Assembly (NCBI RefSeq): GCF_000176915.2
Contig: NC_014844.1
Coordinates: forward strand, 1,302,001 to 1,366,000
Direction: 5' to 3'
Length of the DNA stretch: 64,000 nt
Origin: Pseudodesulfovibrio aespoeensis Aspo-2
GTDB taxonomy: Bacteria; Desulfobacterota; Desulfovibrionia; Desulfovibrionales; Desulfovibrionaceae
Under the pieces are notes generated by a model. It was not told where the DNA came from. It made no database searches and saw only the letters and a list, made by a program, of their open reading frames with translations. Position numbers and translations under genes: made by a program. Shown here piece after piece: positions 16,582-26,085 of this stretch (positions are counted from its first letter, which is position 1; the number at the start of each line of letters is the position of its first letter).

Positions 16582-17981
16582 GCAAGAAGAGCGCAAAACT
16601 CGAATACGAGCCGAAATCCGCCTGGGAGGTCTATGCCTCCAAAAAGGACATCAAGGCCATGGACGCCATGGCCGACCGGTATGTGGACTTCCTGAGCCGG
16701 TGCAAGACCGAGCGGCTGGTCATGGACCATGTCAGGGGCAAGGTCGAGGGTGCCGGTTTCGTGGACGATCTCAAGGCCCCGCTGGCCTATCGCTTCAACC
16801 GCAACAAGACCTGCTTCCTGGCGCGCAAGGGCAGGCGTCCTCTGAGCCAGGGATTCCGGTTGGTGGGCGCGCACGCCGATTGCCCACGCCTGGACCTCAA
16901 GCAGCGTCCGCTGTACGAGGACACGGACATCTGCCTTGCCAAGACCCACTACTACGGCGGCATCCGCAAGTACCAGTGGCTGACCATCCCCCTGGCCCTG
17001 CACGGCACGGTGGTCAAGAAGAGCGGGGAGGTGGTCACGGTGTGCATCGGCGAGAACCCGGCAGACCCGGTCTTCACCATCACCGACCTGCTGCCGCACC
17101 TGGCCTACAAGGAAGTGGAAAAAAAGGTGGCCGACGCCTTTGAAGCCGAGAAGCTGAACCTGGTCATGGGCCAGTCGCCCGTGGCCAAGCCGGGCAAACC
17201 CGGCATGGAGGGCGATGGCGAGGCGATCAAGGAGCCGGTCAAGCGCAAGGTGCTGGAACTGCTCAACGCCCGTTACGGCATCGACGAGGCCGACTTCTTC
17301 AGCGCCGAGATGCAGGCCGTGCCCGCCGGACCGGCCCGCTTTGTGGGATTGGATGCGTCCATCATCGGCGGCTACGGCCAGGACGATCGGTCCAGCGTGT
17401 TTTGCGCCCTTGAGGCCTTCCTGGCCGAGCCTGATCCGGAATACGCGCAGATCGTGCTCTTCTGGGACAAGGAGGAGATCGGCTCCGAGGGGGCAACCGG
17501 GGCCAACTCGCGCTTTTTCGAGAATTGCATGGAGGAGCTGGTGGAGGCGTGGGAGCCGGGCGCGCGGCTGTCGAGCGTCCTCTCTGGCGGCTCGGCCCTG
17601 TCTGCGGACGTGTCCGCGGCCATGGACCCGGACCACAAGGATGTCTACGAGCCGCTGAACGCGGCCCGGCTGGGCTACGGCCCGTGCTTCAACAAGTTCA
17701 CCGGCCATCGCGGCAAGGTGGGGGCCAACGACGCCCACCCGGACTTCATCGGCTGGCTCCGGCGCATCCTCGACGACGCGGGCATCCCCTGGCACATGTC
17801 CGAGCTGGGCAAGGTGGACGTGGGCGGCGGCGGCACCGTGGCCAAGTTCCTGGCCGTCTACGGCATGGACGTCATCGACGTGGGCGTGCCCGTGCTCTCC
17901 ATGCACTCCCCCTTTGAACTCTCGGCCAAGGCGGACATCTACGCCTGCACTTTGGCCTTCCGGGAGTTTTTGAAGCAGTAG
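16578..17981 (+). CDS. M18 family aminopeptidase
   Basis: 467 aa, di-zinc M18 aminopeptidase of the aspartyl aminopeptidase group that releases acidic N-terminal residues in the cytosol. The metal ligands are visible in order: His in VGAHADCPR, Asp in GQDDRSS, Glu pair in WDKEEIGS, Asp in SADVSAAMD, His in LSMHSPFE. The frame is open far upstream, but the ATG inside the selA stop (ATGA) gives a normal-length N-terminus. A strong terminator follows at 18066. Confidence 0.92.
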   Translation: MSKKSAKLEYEPKSAWEVYASKKDIKAMDAMADRYVDFLSRCKTERLVMDHVRGKVEGAGFVDDLKAPLAYRFNRNKTCFLARKGRRPLSQGFRLVGAHADCPRLDLKQRPLYEDTDICLAKTHYYGGIRKYQWLTIPLALHGTVVKKSGEVVTVCIGENPADPVFTITDLLPHLAYKEVEKKVADAFEAEKLNLVMGQSPVAKPGKPGMEGDGEAIKEPVKRKVLELLNARYGIDEADFFSAEMQAVPAGPARFVGLDASIIGGYGQDDRSSVFCALEAFLAEPDPEYAQIVLFWDKEEIGSEGATGANSRFFENCMEELVEAWEPGARLSSVLSGGSALSADVSAAMDPDHKDVYEPLNAARLGYGPCFNKFTGHRGKVGANDAHPDFIGWLRRILDDAGIPWHMSELGKVDVGGGGTVAKFLAVYGMDVIDVGVPVLSMHSPFELSAKADIYACTLAFREFLKQ

Positions 17982-18065
17982 AAAACCCAGACCTGCTTGT
18001 CGTATCGCGAGTTCGGCAGGCTGAAGGGCGGGCGTCCAGCTACAAACCGGGCGTTGGTTCGAGGT

Positions 18066-18094
18066 CGGAAAGAAGGGGCAATCCCTTCTTTCCG
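18066..18094. terminator. Strong bidirectional terminator
   Basis: Perfect 12-base stem CGGAAAGAAGGG with complement and a five-base loop, lying between the convergent aminopeptidase and VOC genes. T-tracts are short, but the stem is stable. Confidence 0.7.
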
Positions 18095-18103
18095 GCCACG
18101 CCT

Positions 18104-18595
18104 TCACTCCTGGTCGCTGCCGCCCGCCATGGCGGCCACGGCTTCAACCGGGATGGAGGTGCTTGCGCTGATCTGCTCGACGGTCAGCCCCTCGTCCAGG
18201 AGGCGGCGCACGAGCAGGGGGAGCGGCTCGGCCACCTCGACCACGTGGCCGTCCGGGTCGTGCAGCCGGAAGCCGCGCTGGCCCCACGGTGCGGGCTGTA
18301 CCGGGTGGATGATGTCCTGCCAGCGTTCACTTATGCGGGCGAAGTCCTGGTCCAGGGTCTCGCTTTCAAAATACATTTCGAGGTTGCCCTGGCCCAGCGT
18401 GGCCGGGCGCGGCCTGGACCCCGCGTAGATCACCCCGGTGGCGTGGTCCGCCTGCCAGAGGGAGAATCCGCTGGCAAAGGCCACATGCGGGCCGTGGTCG
18501 GCCAGCACTGGCTGCCCAAGGATGTCTTCGTAAAAGGCGCGCGAGGCGTCGATGTCGGCCACGAACAGGGCCGGGCCTTGGAAAATCATGGTCAT
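18104..18595 (-). CDS. VOC (glyoxalase/bleomycin resistance) family protein
   Basis: 163 aa. The first 125 residues form a single vicinal-oxygen-chelate fold: FVADIDASRAFYEDILG at the start, and GFRLHDPDGHVVEVAEP with the last metal-ligand Glu at the end of the domain. A short helical tail follows (LVRRLLDEGLTVEQIS). AGGAGA lies upstream of the start. Such proteins range from dioxygenases to antibiotic-binding proteins, and the substrate is unknown. It is convergent with the aminopeptidase and divergent from selB. Confidence 0.83.
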   Translation of the reverse strand: MTMIFQGPALFVADIDASRAFYEDILGQPVLADHGPHVAFASGFSLWQADHATGVIYAGSRPRPATLGQGNLEMYFESETLDQDFARISERWQDIIHPVQPAPWGQRGFRLHDPDGHVVEVAEPLPLLVRRLLDEGLTVEQISASTSIPVEAVAAMAGGSDQE

Positions 18596-18716
18596 GGGTT
18601 TCTCCTGGTGTCGTATCCGGTCAAGTGTCTGCGTTGTTGAGGGCTGCGCCTTTTTTGTCTATCGTGGTCAGACAGATAGCAGAAACAGGAACCGCCTGAA
18701 AGAGGGGAAGGAACAT

Positions 18717-20639
18717 ATGCCGGTCATCATGGGTACCGCCGGGCACATCGACCATGGCAAGACCACGCTCATCAAGGCCCTCACGGGCATCGACTGCGAC
18801 CGCCTCTCGGAAGAGAAAAAGCGGGGCATCACCATTGAGCTCGGCTTCGCCTTTCTCGATCTCGGAGCGGGCAGCGCAGGCGACGACGGGCGGCTCGGCA
18901 TCGTGGACGTGCCGGGCCACGAGAAATTCGTCAAGAACATGGTGGCCGGGGCTACGGGCGTGGATTTCGTCATGCTGGTCATCGCCGCTGACGAGGGCAT
19001 CATGCCCCAGACCCGCGAGCATCTGGAAATCTGCCAACTGCTCGGCGTGACCACCGGGCTGGTGGCCCTGACCAAGGCCGACATGGTGGACGCCGACTGG
19101 CTGGAGATGGTGCGGGACGAGGTGACCTCCTGGCTTGAGCCCACGTTTCTCGGCGGCGCGCCCGTGGTGCCTGTCTCAAGCCACACCGGCCAGGGGCTGG
19201 ACGACCTCAAGGACGCCCTGCGCACCCTGATCGCGGATTTCACGCCCAGGCGGCGGTCCGACCTCTTCCGGCTGCCCGTGGACCGTGTCTTCACCATGAA
19301 GGGACACGGCACGGTGGTGACCGGGACCATGATATCCGGCTCCATTTCCGTGGGCGAGGAGATCCGGCTCTATCCGGGCGACACCCGGTCCAAGGTGCGC
19401 GGCCTGCAATCCCATGGCGTCACTGTGGAGACGGCCCAGGCCGGGCGCAGGACAGCGGTCAACCTGCATGGGCTGGAAGTGGACGGCATCCGGCGCGGCG
19501 ATGTGCTGGCCCGGCCCGGCACGCTCTTTCCCTCGGCTGTCTGGGACATCGAGCTGACCGTGCTCGAATCGTCCAGGCGGCCCCTCAAGCATCGCAAGGA
19601 AGTGCATTTTCACCACGGCTCGCGCGAGGTGCTGGCACGGGTCTACCTGATTGACCGGGACGAGCTGAAGCCCGGCGAGACAGCCGTCTGTCAGGTGCGG
19701 TTCACCGAGCCGCTGGCCGGGGTCTACGGCGACCGCATCGTGCTGCGTTCCTTTTCGCCGCTACGCGCCTTTGCGGGCGGGCGGGTGGTCGGGCCGAGCG
19801 GCCACAAGGTCAAGCGGTTCTCGCCAAAGGCCGAGGCGTTGCGCGCCCTGGCCGATGACGCGCCCGAGGCGGTGGCCGCAGCCCAGCTGGAGCTGGCCGG
19901 GCCGCAGGGGGTTGGCTGGAGCGAACTGCTGACCATGACCAACCTCGAATCCAAGGCGCTGGAAAAGACCCTGGGCGTGCTGGGCGGGCAGCAGAAGGCG
20001 ATCCTTTTTGACCGCGAGGCGCGCCGCTACGCGGGCGGACAGCTGGTGCAGGAGCTGTCGGACGGGCTGCTCGACTGGCTGGCCGCATTCCATCGCAAGG
20101 ACTCCATGAAGCCGGGCGTGCAGCGCGGCGAGCTGGCGTCGTCGTGGGGCAGGGATGTGCCGCAGAAACTGTTTCATTTCATTGTCGAGCGGCTGCTCAA
20201 GAAGGGCGACATGGTGGCCGAGCAGGAACTGCTCAGGCTCAAGGATCACAGCGTGTCCCTGGCCTCGGACCAGGAGGCGGTGCGCACGGCCCTGCTTGCG
20301 GCCTATGGCGGCGGCGGGGTCACGCCGCCCAATCTCAAGGATGTGCTCGAACCACTGGGCCTGACAGCCAGACAGGTCGCGCCCGTGCTCAAGCTGCTCC
20401 AGGACCAGGGGGAGCTGGTGCGGGTCAAGGACGACATGTACTACCACGGCCCGGCCCTGAACGGGATCAGGGAGGCCATTGTCGGGTTTTTCGAGACCCG
20501 CCAGGAGATGTCGGCCCCGGATTTCAAGGACCTGACCGGCCTGTCGCGCAAGTATCTGATCCCGGTGCTCGAACATTTCGACAAGGAAAAACTCACCGTG
20601 CGGGTGGGAGATGTCAGGCATATCCGCAAACGTTCTTGA
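18717..20639 (+). CDS. selB: Selenocysteine-specific elongation factor
   Basis: 640 aa GTPase that brings Sec-tRNA to UGA codons marked by a SECIS hairpin. G1 GHIDHGKTT, switch [16 protein letters not shown]3 [12 protein letters not shown] and G4 TKADMV are present. EF-Tu-like beta domains follow, then the C-terminal winged-helix repeats (from about residue 380) that bind SECIS RNA. ATG 18717 with AGAGGGGAAGGA upstream is chosen; the upstream open frame is noise. Its presence with selA means the host makes selenoproteins, though none is recognised in this window. Confidence 0.95.
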   Translation: MPVIMGTAGHIDHGKTTLIKALTGIDCDRLSEEKKRGITIELGFAFLDLGAGSAGDDGRLGIVDVPGHEKFVKNMVAGATGVDFVMLVIAADEGIMPQTREHLEICQLLGVTTGLVALTKADMVDADWLEMVRDEVTSWLEPTFLGGAPVVPVSSHTGQGLDDLKDALRTLIADFTPRRRSDLFRLPVDRVFTMKGHGTVVTGTMISGSISVGEEIRLYPGDTRSKVRGLQSHGVTVETAQAGRRTAVNLHGLEVDGIRRGDVLARPGTLFPSAVWDIELTVLESSRRPLKHRKEVHFHHGSREVLARVYLIDRDELKPGETAVCQVRFTEPLAGVYGDRIVLRSFSPLRAFAGGRVVGPSGHKVKRFSPKAEALRALADDAPEAVAAAQLELAGPQGVGWSELLTMTNLESKALEKTLGVLGGQQKAILFDREARRYAGGQLVQELSDGLLDWLAAFHRKDSMKPGVQRGELASSWGRDVPQKLFHFIVERLLKKGDMVAEQELLRLKDHSVSLASDQEAVRTALLAAYGGGGVTPPNLKDVLEPLGLTARQVAPVLKLLQDQGELVRVKDDMYYHGPALNGIREAIVGFFETRQEMSAPDFKDLTGLSRKYLIPVLEHFDKEKLTVRVGDVRHIRKRS

Positions 20640-20664
20640 CACGGTGGTGGAGGCAACTTACGCC

Positions 20665-21453
20665 ATGCTCATGGCAAGAAAATATCCACATCGCAGGCCA
20701 CGGTTCCTGTTGGTCTGCCTGTTGCTCATGGCCGTGTTCCTGGCCTCTTTTCTGGCAGGTTGCGCGGGCAGGGGGACTGGCTCGGTCTCCGGCTCCGAGG
20801 CCACGGCCCAGTCGCTGGTTGACTCGGCCACGCGAACCTTGCAGGCCGGGCTGGACGGCGAACAGGGAGAGCGGTTGCGCCAGCTCATCGGTCAGGCCAA
20901 AGGGGCCATGATCGTGCCTGGCATGGGCAGCGTCAGCTTTCTCTTTTCCCTGGGCGGCGGCAACGGCGTGATGCTGGCGCGCACCGACCGGGGCTGGTCC
21001 GGTCCCGCCTTCCTGACCAAGGGCACGGGCGGGCTGGGCATGCAGGCCGGGGTGACCCGCGTCTCCGGCATCATCCTCTACATGCGCGAGGAGGACGTGC
21101 GGTATGTGCTTGAAACCGGCGCGCTGCTCCAGGGCCGGGCGGCCATCACCTTTTTGGACGCCGACTTCGAGGGCAACCGTACGCCCGAATTCGTGGAGAC
21201 CGGCGACGTGATCTTTGTGGGCGATACCGAGGGACTGTACGCGGGCATCGGCGTGAGTACCGGCGGGTTGTCCAACCGGACGAGCCTCAACGCGGCCTAT
21301 CACCGCACCGCCGATGGCAGGCCGGTACATGTTCTCTATGAAACTGGGAGTGTGCCCGAGGGCGCGCGCGGTCTCATGGACCTGCTCGACCGCGCCGGGG
21401 CGCAAGGACGCGAGGCAACAAAAAAGGACGGAACCGAAATTCCGTCCGATTAG
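20665..21453 (+). CDS. SYLF-domain (Ysc84-like) lipoprotein
   Basis: 262 aa. The signal sequence LLVCLLLMAVFLASFLAGC ends in a lipobox with Cys at about residue 34. The rest is a SYLF/DUF500 domain (AKGAMIVPGMGSVSFLFSLGGGNGVM, GGLGMQAGVTRVSGII), known in eukaryotes for lipid binding. In bacteria it is a periplasmic lipoprotein of unclear role. ATG 20665 or 20671 fits the signal peptide; the ATG at 20611 inside selB would add a non-signal leader. The end of the gene contains the terminator of the opposing tRNA-His. Confidence 0.82.
   Translation: MLMARKYPHRRPRFLLVCLLLMAVFLASFLAGCAGRGTGSVSGSEATAQSLVDSATRTLQAGLDGEQGERLRQLIGQAKGAMIVPGMGSVSFLFSLGGGNGVMLARTDRGWSGPAFLTKGTGGLGMQAGVTRVSGIILYMREEDVRYVLETGALLQGRAAITFLDADFEGNRTPEFVETGDVIFVGDTEGLYAGIGVSTGGLSNRTSLNAAYHRTADGRPVHVLYETGSVPEGARGLMDLLDRAGAQGREATKKDGTEIPSD
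21426..21447 (-). terminator. Terminator of tRNA-His inside the lipoprotein gene
   Basis: Stem GGACGGA/TCCGTCC with an eight-base loop, followed on the minus strand by TTTTTTG. It overlaps the last codons of the SYLF lipoprotein gene, so its sequence serves both as code and as terminator. Confidence 0.7.
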
Positions 21454-21460
21454 GACCACT

Positions 21461-21537
21461 TGGGGTGAGTGATGGGACTTGAACCCACGGCCACTTGGGC
21501 CACAACCAAGTGCTCTACCAACTGAGCTACACCCACC
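21461..21537 (-). tRNA. tRNA-His (anticodon GTG)
   Basis: 77 bases counting the extra 5' G(-1) and the encoded CCA. G(-1) faces discriminator C73, the histidine identity pair. Acceptor GTGGGTG/CACTCAC has one G-U pair. The anticodon stem CTTGG/CCAAG has loop TTGTGGC, giving GTG. T-loop TTCAAGT. Confidence 0.95.
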
Positions 21538-21606
21538 GTGTGAGGGGCATTTCTTAGCTAAGGTTTCAGCCACGGTCAAGCAAAACAATCATGAAAAGGT
21601 AAATAC

Positions 21607-22863
21607 ATGGATAAACTTATCATCCAAGGTGGCGTTCCGCTTCAGGGCAACATCCGCGTCAGCGGCTCGAAAAACGCGGCCCTGCCCATACTCATGGCCT
21701 GCCTGCTGGCCGAGGGCAAAGTGAGCCTGAGCAATGTTCCCCGGCTCGCGGACATCCGCACCTCGCTCAAGCTCCTGAACATCCTGGGGTGCGAAACCGC
21801 CTTTGAAGGCAACGAGGCCAGCAGCGAATGCGTGGGCCTCAAGCCCGAAGCGCCCTATGATCTGGTCAAGACCATGCGCGCCTCGGTGCTGTGCCTGGGG
21901 CCGCTCCTGGCTCGGCTGGGCGAGGCCAGGGTGGCCCTGCCCGGCGGCTGCGCCATTGGCGCGCGCCCGGTGGACCTGCACCTGCGCGGTCTGGAGCGCA
22001 TGGGCGCCAAGTTCGAGATCACCGAAGGGTACATCATAGGAACCTGCAAGGACGGCCTCAAGGGCGCGCACATCACCCTCGACTTTCCCACCGTGGGCGG
22101 CACCGAGAACCTGCTCATGGCCGCCAGCCTTGCCCAGGGGCGCACCACCATGGAGAACGCCGCGCGCGAGCCCGAGGTGGTGGATCTGGCCAATTTCCTC
22201 AACGCCTGCGGGGCCAAAATCAGCGGGCAGGGGACCAGCGTCCTGACCATCGACGGCGTGCCGTCCCTCTCCGGCTGCGATTACCGGGTCATGCCGGACC
22301 GCATCGAGGCGGGCACCTACATGGTGGCCGCCGCCATCACCGGCGGGGAGCTCAAGATTTTCGACTGCCCGTTCCAGGAACTGGACGCCGTGAGCTACAA
22401 GCTGCGTGCAATGGGCGTCTGGCTCCAGGAGGAGGACGGCTACGTGCTCGTGCGCCGGGAAAACGGGCTGCTCAAGAACGTGGACGTGACCACGCTGCCC
22501 CATCCCGGATTCCCCACCGACATGCAGGCCCAGCTCATGGCCCTGATGTGCTTTGGCCAGGGAACAGGGACCATCGAGGAGAAAATCTTCGAGAACCGCT
22601 TCATGCATGTGCTCGAACTGGTGCGCCTGGGCGCGGATGTCCGGCTCAAGGGGCGCACGGCCATGGTCCACGGTGTGGGCAGGCTCACGGGCGCGCCGGT
22701 CATGGCGTCGGACCTGCGGGCCAGCGCGTCCCTGGTACTGGCCGGACTGGCCGCCAGCGGAACCACCACCATCGAGCGCATCTACCACCTTGATCGCGGC
22801 TATGAAAACATCGAGGCCAAACTCTCCGGCGTGGGCGGACGCATCAAAAGAGTGGGAGAATAG
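21607..22863 (+). CDS. murA: UDP-N-acetylglucosamine 1-carboxyvinyltransferase
   Basis: 418 aa cytosolic enzyme that transfers enolpyruvate from PEP to UDP-GlcNAc, the first committed step of peptidoglycan synthesis. SGSKNAALP near residue 20 holds the conserved Lys-Asn pair. Cys115 in [13 protein letters not shown] is the active-site cysteine attacked by fosfomycin, so the sensitive form is present. Length matches the family. ATG with AAAAGGT upstream. It is monocistronic, followed by a hairpin at 22871. Confidence 0.97.
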   Translation: MDKLIIQGGVPLQGNIRVSGSKNAALPILMACLLAEGKVSLSNVPRLADIRTSLKLLNILGCETAFEGNEASSECVGLKPEAPYDLVKTMRASVLCLGPLLARLGEARVALPGGCAIGARPVDLHLRGLERMGAKFEITEGYIIGTCKDGLKGAHITLDFPTVGGTENLLMAASLAQGRTTMENAAREPEVVDLANFLNACGAKISGQGTSVLTIDGVPSLSGCDYRVMPDRIEAGTYMVAAAITGGELKIFDCPFQELDAVSYKLRAMGVWLQEEDGYVLVRRENGLLKNVDVTTLPHPGFPTDMQAQLMALMCFGQGTGTIEEKIFENRFMHVLELVRLGADVRLKGRTAMVHGVGRLTGAPVMASDLRASASLVLAGLAASGTTTIERIYHLDRGYENIEAKLSGVGGRIKRVGE

Positions 22864-22870
22864 GGTCGAG

Positions 22871-22906
22871 CCGGGGGAAAAACTTTTGGGATAGTTTTCC
22901 CCCCGG
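22871..22906. terminator. murA terminator / extragenic palindrome
   Basis: 14-base arms CCGGGGGAAAAACT and AGTTTTCCCCCCGG with one mismatch and an eight-base loop, eight bases after the murA stop codon. GC-rich then T-rich, so plausible as an intrinsic terminator. Confidence 0.65.
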
Positions 22907-23132
22907 ACCCCCCTTTCAAATCTTTTTGGGTCTACGCCGCCTGGAAAGGCAGGCGGGAGAGAAGGGGCTTGATGGCGGCGTAGGGGGCTGCCGTCCGTAC
23001 GGGGCGGGCCGCTTTTTTATCAAGTAGAAAAGAAGGCTGCCTTTCCGCGCATCCACGCCCGCTCCGTCGCTCTCCGTCGCCTTGCTCTCACGACCTCGCC
23101 TTGCGGCGGAGAGCCGAAAAGTGTTGGAGAGT

Positions 23133-23162
23133 CCAGAGAACCTTTTCCAAAAGGTTCTCTGG
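23133..23162. repeat. Perfect 14-base palindrome
   Basis: CCAGAGAACCTTTT followed after CC by its exact complement AAAAGGTTCTCTGG. It lies about 100 bases ahead of the malate synthase start. It could be an extragenic repeat, an operator or a transcript hairpin. Confidence 0.6.
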
Positions 23163-23258
23163 CAGCCGGAGGCATATCCCAAGGCCGCGCGTGAGCTGGC
23201 GGTGCGCTGTTTCATGCCGTACACGATAGACGATCACCATGACAACGGAGCGAACTGC

Positions 23259-25418
23259 ATGACCAAACGAATCCGGGTTGGCGGACTTGCCGTTTCCGCC
23301 CCTCTGCACGCGATGATGGAGACCGCCCTGGTCGGCACGGGCCTGGACGCCCGGACCTTTTGGGGCGGGCTGGAACGCATCGTGGCCGACCTCGGCCCGA
23401 GGAACCGCGTCCTGCTCGAAAAGCGCGACACGCTGCAACAGGCCATCGACGGCTGGCACCGGCAGCGGGCCGGGCAGCCGCACGACCCTGCGGCATACAA
23501 GAAATTTTTGCAGGAGATCGGCTACCTCGTGCCTGACGGCGGCGATTTTGCCATCACCACCAGCGGGGTGGACCCGGAGATCGCCACCATCGCCGGGCCG
23601 CAGCTCGTGGTGCCTGTCACCATCGCCCGCTATGCCCTGAACGCGGCCAATGCCCGTTGGGGCAGCCTCTACGACGCGCTCTACGGCAGCGACGTCATTG
23701 ACGAGGGTGGTGGCGCGCACAAGGGCGGTGTCTACAATCCCGTGCGCGGGGCCGAGGTCTTTGCCTTCTGCGCCAGGTTTTTGGATACGGCCCTGCCCCT
23801 TGCCACCGGCTCCCATGTGCAGGTGACGGAATATGTTTTGGACGCGGGCGGCGTCCAGGCCCGGCTGGCCGACGGCAGCCTGGCCGCGCTGCGCACCCCC
23901 GGCCAGTTCGTCGGCAGCGCGGATCATGATGCCCGTCTGCTTTTTGTCAACAACGGCCTGCACATCGAGCTGTGCATCGACCGCGCGCATCCCGTGGGCA
24001 AGGATCATCCCGCCGGGGTCAGGGACGTGGTCCTCGAATCCGCGCTGACCACCATCCTTGATTGCGAGGACTCGGTGGCCGTGGTGGACGGCGAGGACAA
24101 GGCCCTGGCCTACGCCAACATGCTCGGACTGGCGCTCGGCACCCTTGAGGCCTCGTTCCCCAAGGGCGCGAAGACCGTCACCCGGACCATGAACCCGGAC
24201 CGCCGCTACACCGGGGCCAGTGGCGGGGAGGTGGTCCTGCCGGGCCGCAGCCTGCTCCTGGTGCGCACCGTCGGGCACCTCATGACCACGCCCGCCGTGC
24301 TCGACGCCGAGGGGAGCGAGATCCCCGAGGGCATGCTCGACGCCATGGCCACGGGCCTGATTTTCTCGCACGACCTGCAAGGCCGGGGCAGGGTCGCCAA
24401 CAGCCGCGCCGGGGCCATCAACATCGTCAAGCCCAAGATGCATGGCCCGGAGGAGGTCGCCTTTGCCTGCGAACTCTTTGAGCGGACCGAACAGGCGCTG
24501 GGCCTGCCCGCCGGGTGCATGAAGATCGGCATCATGGACGAGGAGAGGCGCACCACCCTGAACCTTCGGGAATGCATCCGTCAGGCCAGCGACCGCGTCA
24601 TCTTCATCAACACCGGCTTTCTCGACAGAACGGGCGATGAAATCCACACCAGCATGGAGGCCGGGCCCGTGGTCCGCAAGGATGCCATGAAGGGCCAGCC
24701 CTGGATCATGGCCTATGAAGACTGGAATGTGGACGTGGGGCTTGCCTGCGGTTTCAGCGGCCGGGCCCAGATCGGCAAGGGCATGTGGGCCAAGCCCGAC
24801 AGGCTCGGCGAGATGGTGGCCACCAAGGGCGCGCATCCCGCTGCCGGGGCCAACTGCGCCTGGGTTCCCTCACCCACGGCGGCCACCCTGCACGCCATGC
24901 ATTACCACGAAACGGACGTGTTCGCCCGCCAGGGCGAGCTCATGGGCCAGAACCGCGCCACGCGCGATCAGCTCCTGACTCTGCCGCTCATGGCCCGCAC
25001 ACCTTCCGTCGAGGAGGTGGAACACGAGCTGTCCAACAACTGCCAATCCATCCTGGGCTATGTGGTGCGCTGGATCGACCAGGGCATCGGCTGCTCCAAG
25101 GTGCCGGACATCAACGACGTGGGCCTGATGGAAGACCGCGCCACCCTGCGCATCTCAAGCCAGCACATAGCCAACTGGCTGCGCCACGGCGTCTGCTCGC
25201 ACGATCAGGTGCTCACCGCGCTCAAGCGCATGGCCGCCGTGGTGGACCGTCAGAACGCGGACGACCCGGCCTATCGGCCCATGGCCGCGGACTTCGAATC
25301 CAGCGTGGCCTTCCAAGCCGCCAGCGATCTGATCTTCAAGGGCGCAACACAGCCAAACGGCTACACCGAACCCATCCTCCATGCCAGAAGGCTGGAGGCC
25401 AAGGCCGAATATCGATAG
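23259..25418 (+). CDS. glcB: Malate synthase G
   Basis: 719 aa, the usual length of the monomeric G form, which condenses glyoxylate and acetyl-CoA to malate in the cytosol. The TIM-barrel core is recognisable ([42 protein letters not shown]), with the catalytic aspartate region [17 protein letters not shown] near the C-terminus. ATG 23259 with GGAG seven bases upstream; the longer open frame includes the intergenic palindrome and is rejected. No isocitrate lyase or glycolate oxidase is next to it. Confidence 0.95.
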   Translation: MTKRIRVGGLAVSAPLHAMMETALVGTGLDARTFWGGLERIVADLGPRNRVLLEKRDTLQQAIDGWHRQRAGQPHDPAAYKKFLQEIGYLVPDGGDFAITTSGVDPEIATIAGPQLVVPVTIARYALNAANARWGSLYDALYGSDVIDEGGGAHKGGVYNPVRGAEVFAFCARFLDTALPLATGSHVQVTEYVLDAGGVQARLADGSLAALRTPGQFVGSADHDARLLFVNNGLHIELCIDRAHPVGKDHPAGVRDVVLESALTTILDCEDSVAVVDGEDKALAYANMLGLALGTLEASFPKGAKTVTRTMNPDRRYTGASGGEVVLPGRSLLLVRTVGHLMTTPAVLDAEGSEIPEGMLDAMATGLIFSHDLQGRGRVANSRAGAINIVKPKMHGPEEVAFACELFERTEQALGLPAGCMKIGIMDEERRTTLNLRECIRQASDRVIFINTGFLDRTGDEIHTSMEAGPVVRKDAMKGQPWIMAYEDWNVDVGLACGFSGRAQIGKGMWAKPDRLGEMVATKGAHPAAGANCAWVPSPTAATLHAMHYHETDVFARQGELMGQNRATRDQLLTLPLMARTPSVEEVEHELSNNCQSILGYVVRWIDQGIGCSKVPDINDVGLMEDRATLRISSQHIANWLRHGVCSHDQVLTALKRMAAVVDRQNADDPAYRPMAADFESSVAFQAASDLIFKGATQPNGYTEPILHARRLEAKAEYR

Positions 25419-25513
25419 GCATGGTCGAAACGCGGCACCGGGCGCAAAGAGCGATTCAGGACTGGCCAAGGACTTGTGGGCCTGACGTGCTCTGTGGGCG
25501 GGGCGGGCCGGTG

Positions 25514-26083
25514 TCACACGGCTTTCTTCCATGCAGTGCGGGTGTCTCGCACGAGTGAGAGCAGGGCGTTCCCGGCCAGTGCCAGTTCGCCGCTGTTGTC
25601 GATGGATTTGAGGGCGGGATGCCTGACTTCGTACGCCTCGGCCAGTGCCAGCCGATGTTCGATTTCAGATTCGTTTTCGCGGCCCCGGACCAGGAGCCGG
25701 TGTCTCAGGATGCCGGGTTCCACGGTGATGAGCACGGGCCGCATGTCCGGGTAGCGTCTGGCTGCTTCCGGCAGATAGGCACGGGAGCCGTTGACCACCA
25801 CGTTGAACCCGGCCTCCATCCAGGCGTCGATCTCGCAGCCGATGCCGTAGCGGTAGCCGTGGCTGTCCCAGTGCAGGGCGAACACGCCGCCTTCCACCCG
25901 CGCCTGGAACTCGTCGGGTTGGAGGTGAACGTGGTTCTCGCCGCCTGCCTCGGCGCTGCGGGTGATGTAACGGTGGGCAAAGACGGCCTCGTTCCCCGGA
26001 CACAGCTTCCTGGCGTAGGCCATGACGCTGTCCTTGCCGCAACCCGAAGGCCCGATCACATATGTCAGTCTGCCGTATTTCAT
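25514..26083 (-). CDS. phnN: Ribose 1,5-bisphosphate phosphokinase
   Basis: 189 aa P-loop kinase that makes PRPP from ribose 1,5-bisphosphate at the end of C-P lyase catabolism. P-loop IGPSGCGKDSV lies near residue 10, and the guanylate-kinase-like lid region (RYITRSAEAGGENH) is clear. ATG 26083 has AGGAG six bases upstream. An ATG at 26089 overlaps the previous stop (ATGA) and is an alternative start. Last gene of the minus-strand phn unit, after the DUF1045 gene. Confidence 0.9.
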   Translation of the reverse strand: MKYGRLTYVIGPSGCGKDSVMAYARKLCPGNEAVFAHRYITRSAEAGGENHVHLQPDEFQARVEGGVFALHWDSHGYRYGIGCEIDAWMEAGFNVVVNGSRAYLPEAARRYPDMRPVLITVEPGILRHRLLVRGRENESEIEHRLALAEAYEVRHPALKSIDNSGELALAGNALLSLVRDTRTAWKKAV

Positions 26084-26085
26084 GA

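Larger units (their letters stand above)
22864..23258. other. Repeat-rich intergenic region between murA and malate synthase
   Basis: 395 bases with no credible gene. It holds a murA terminator-like hairpin at 22871-22906, followed by a CCCCCGGACCCCCC-type tract, and a second near-perfect palindrome at 23133-23162. The tract has the look of the extragenic palindromes that recur in Desulfovibrio genomes. That comparison is from memory, since only one copy of each is in the window. Confidence 0.6.

Noticed and set aside
16185..18107. 640-codon minus-strand frame opposite selA and the aminopeptidase
   Set aside because: Same GC artefact; the sense genes are well-supported families.
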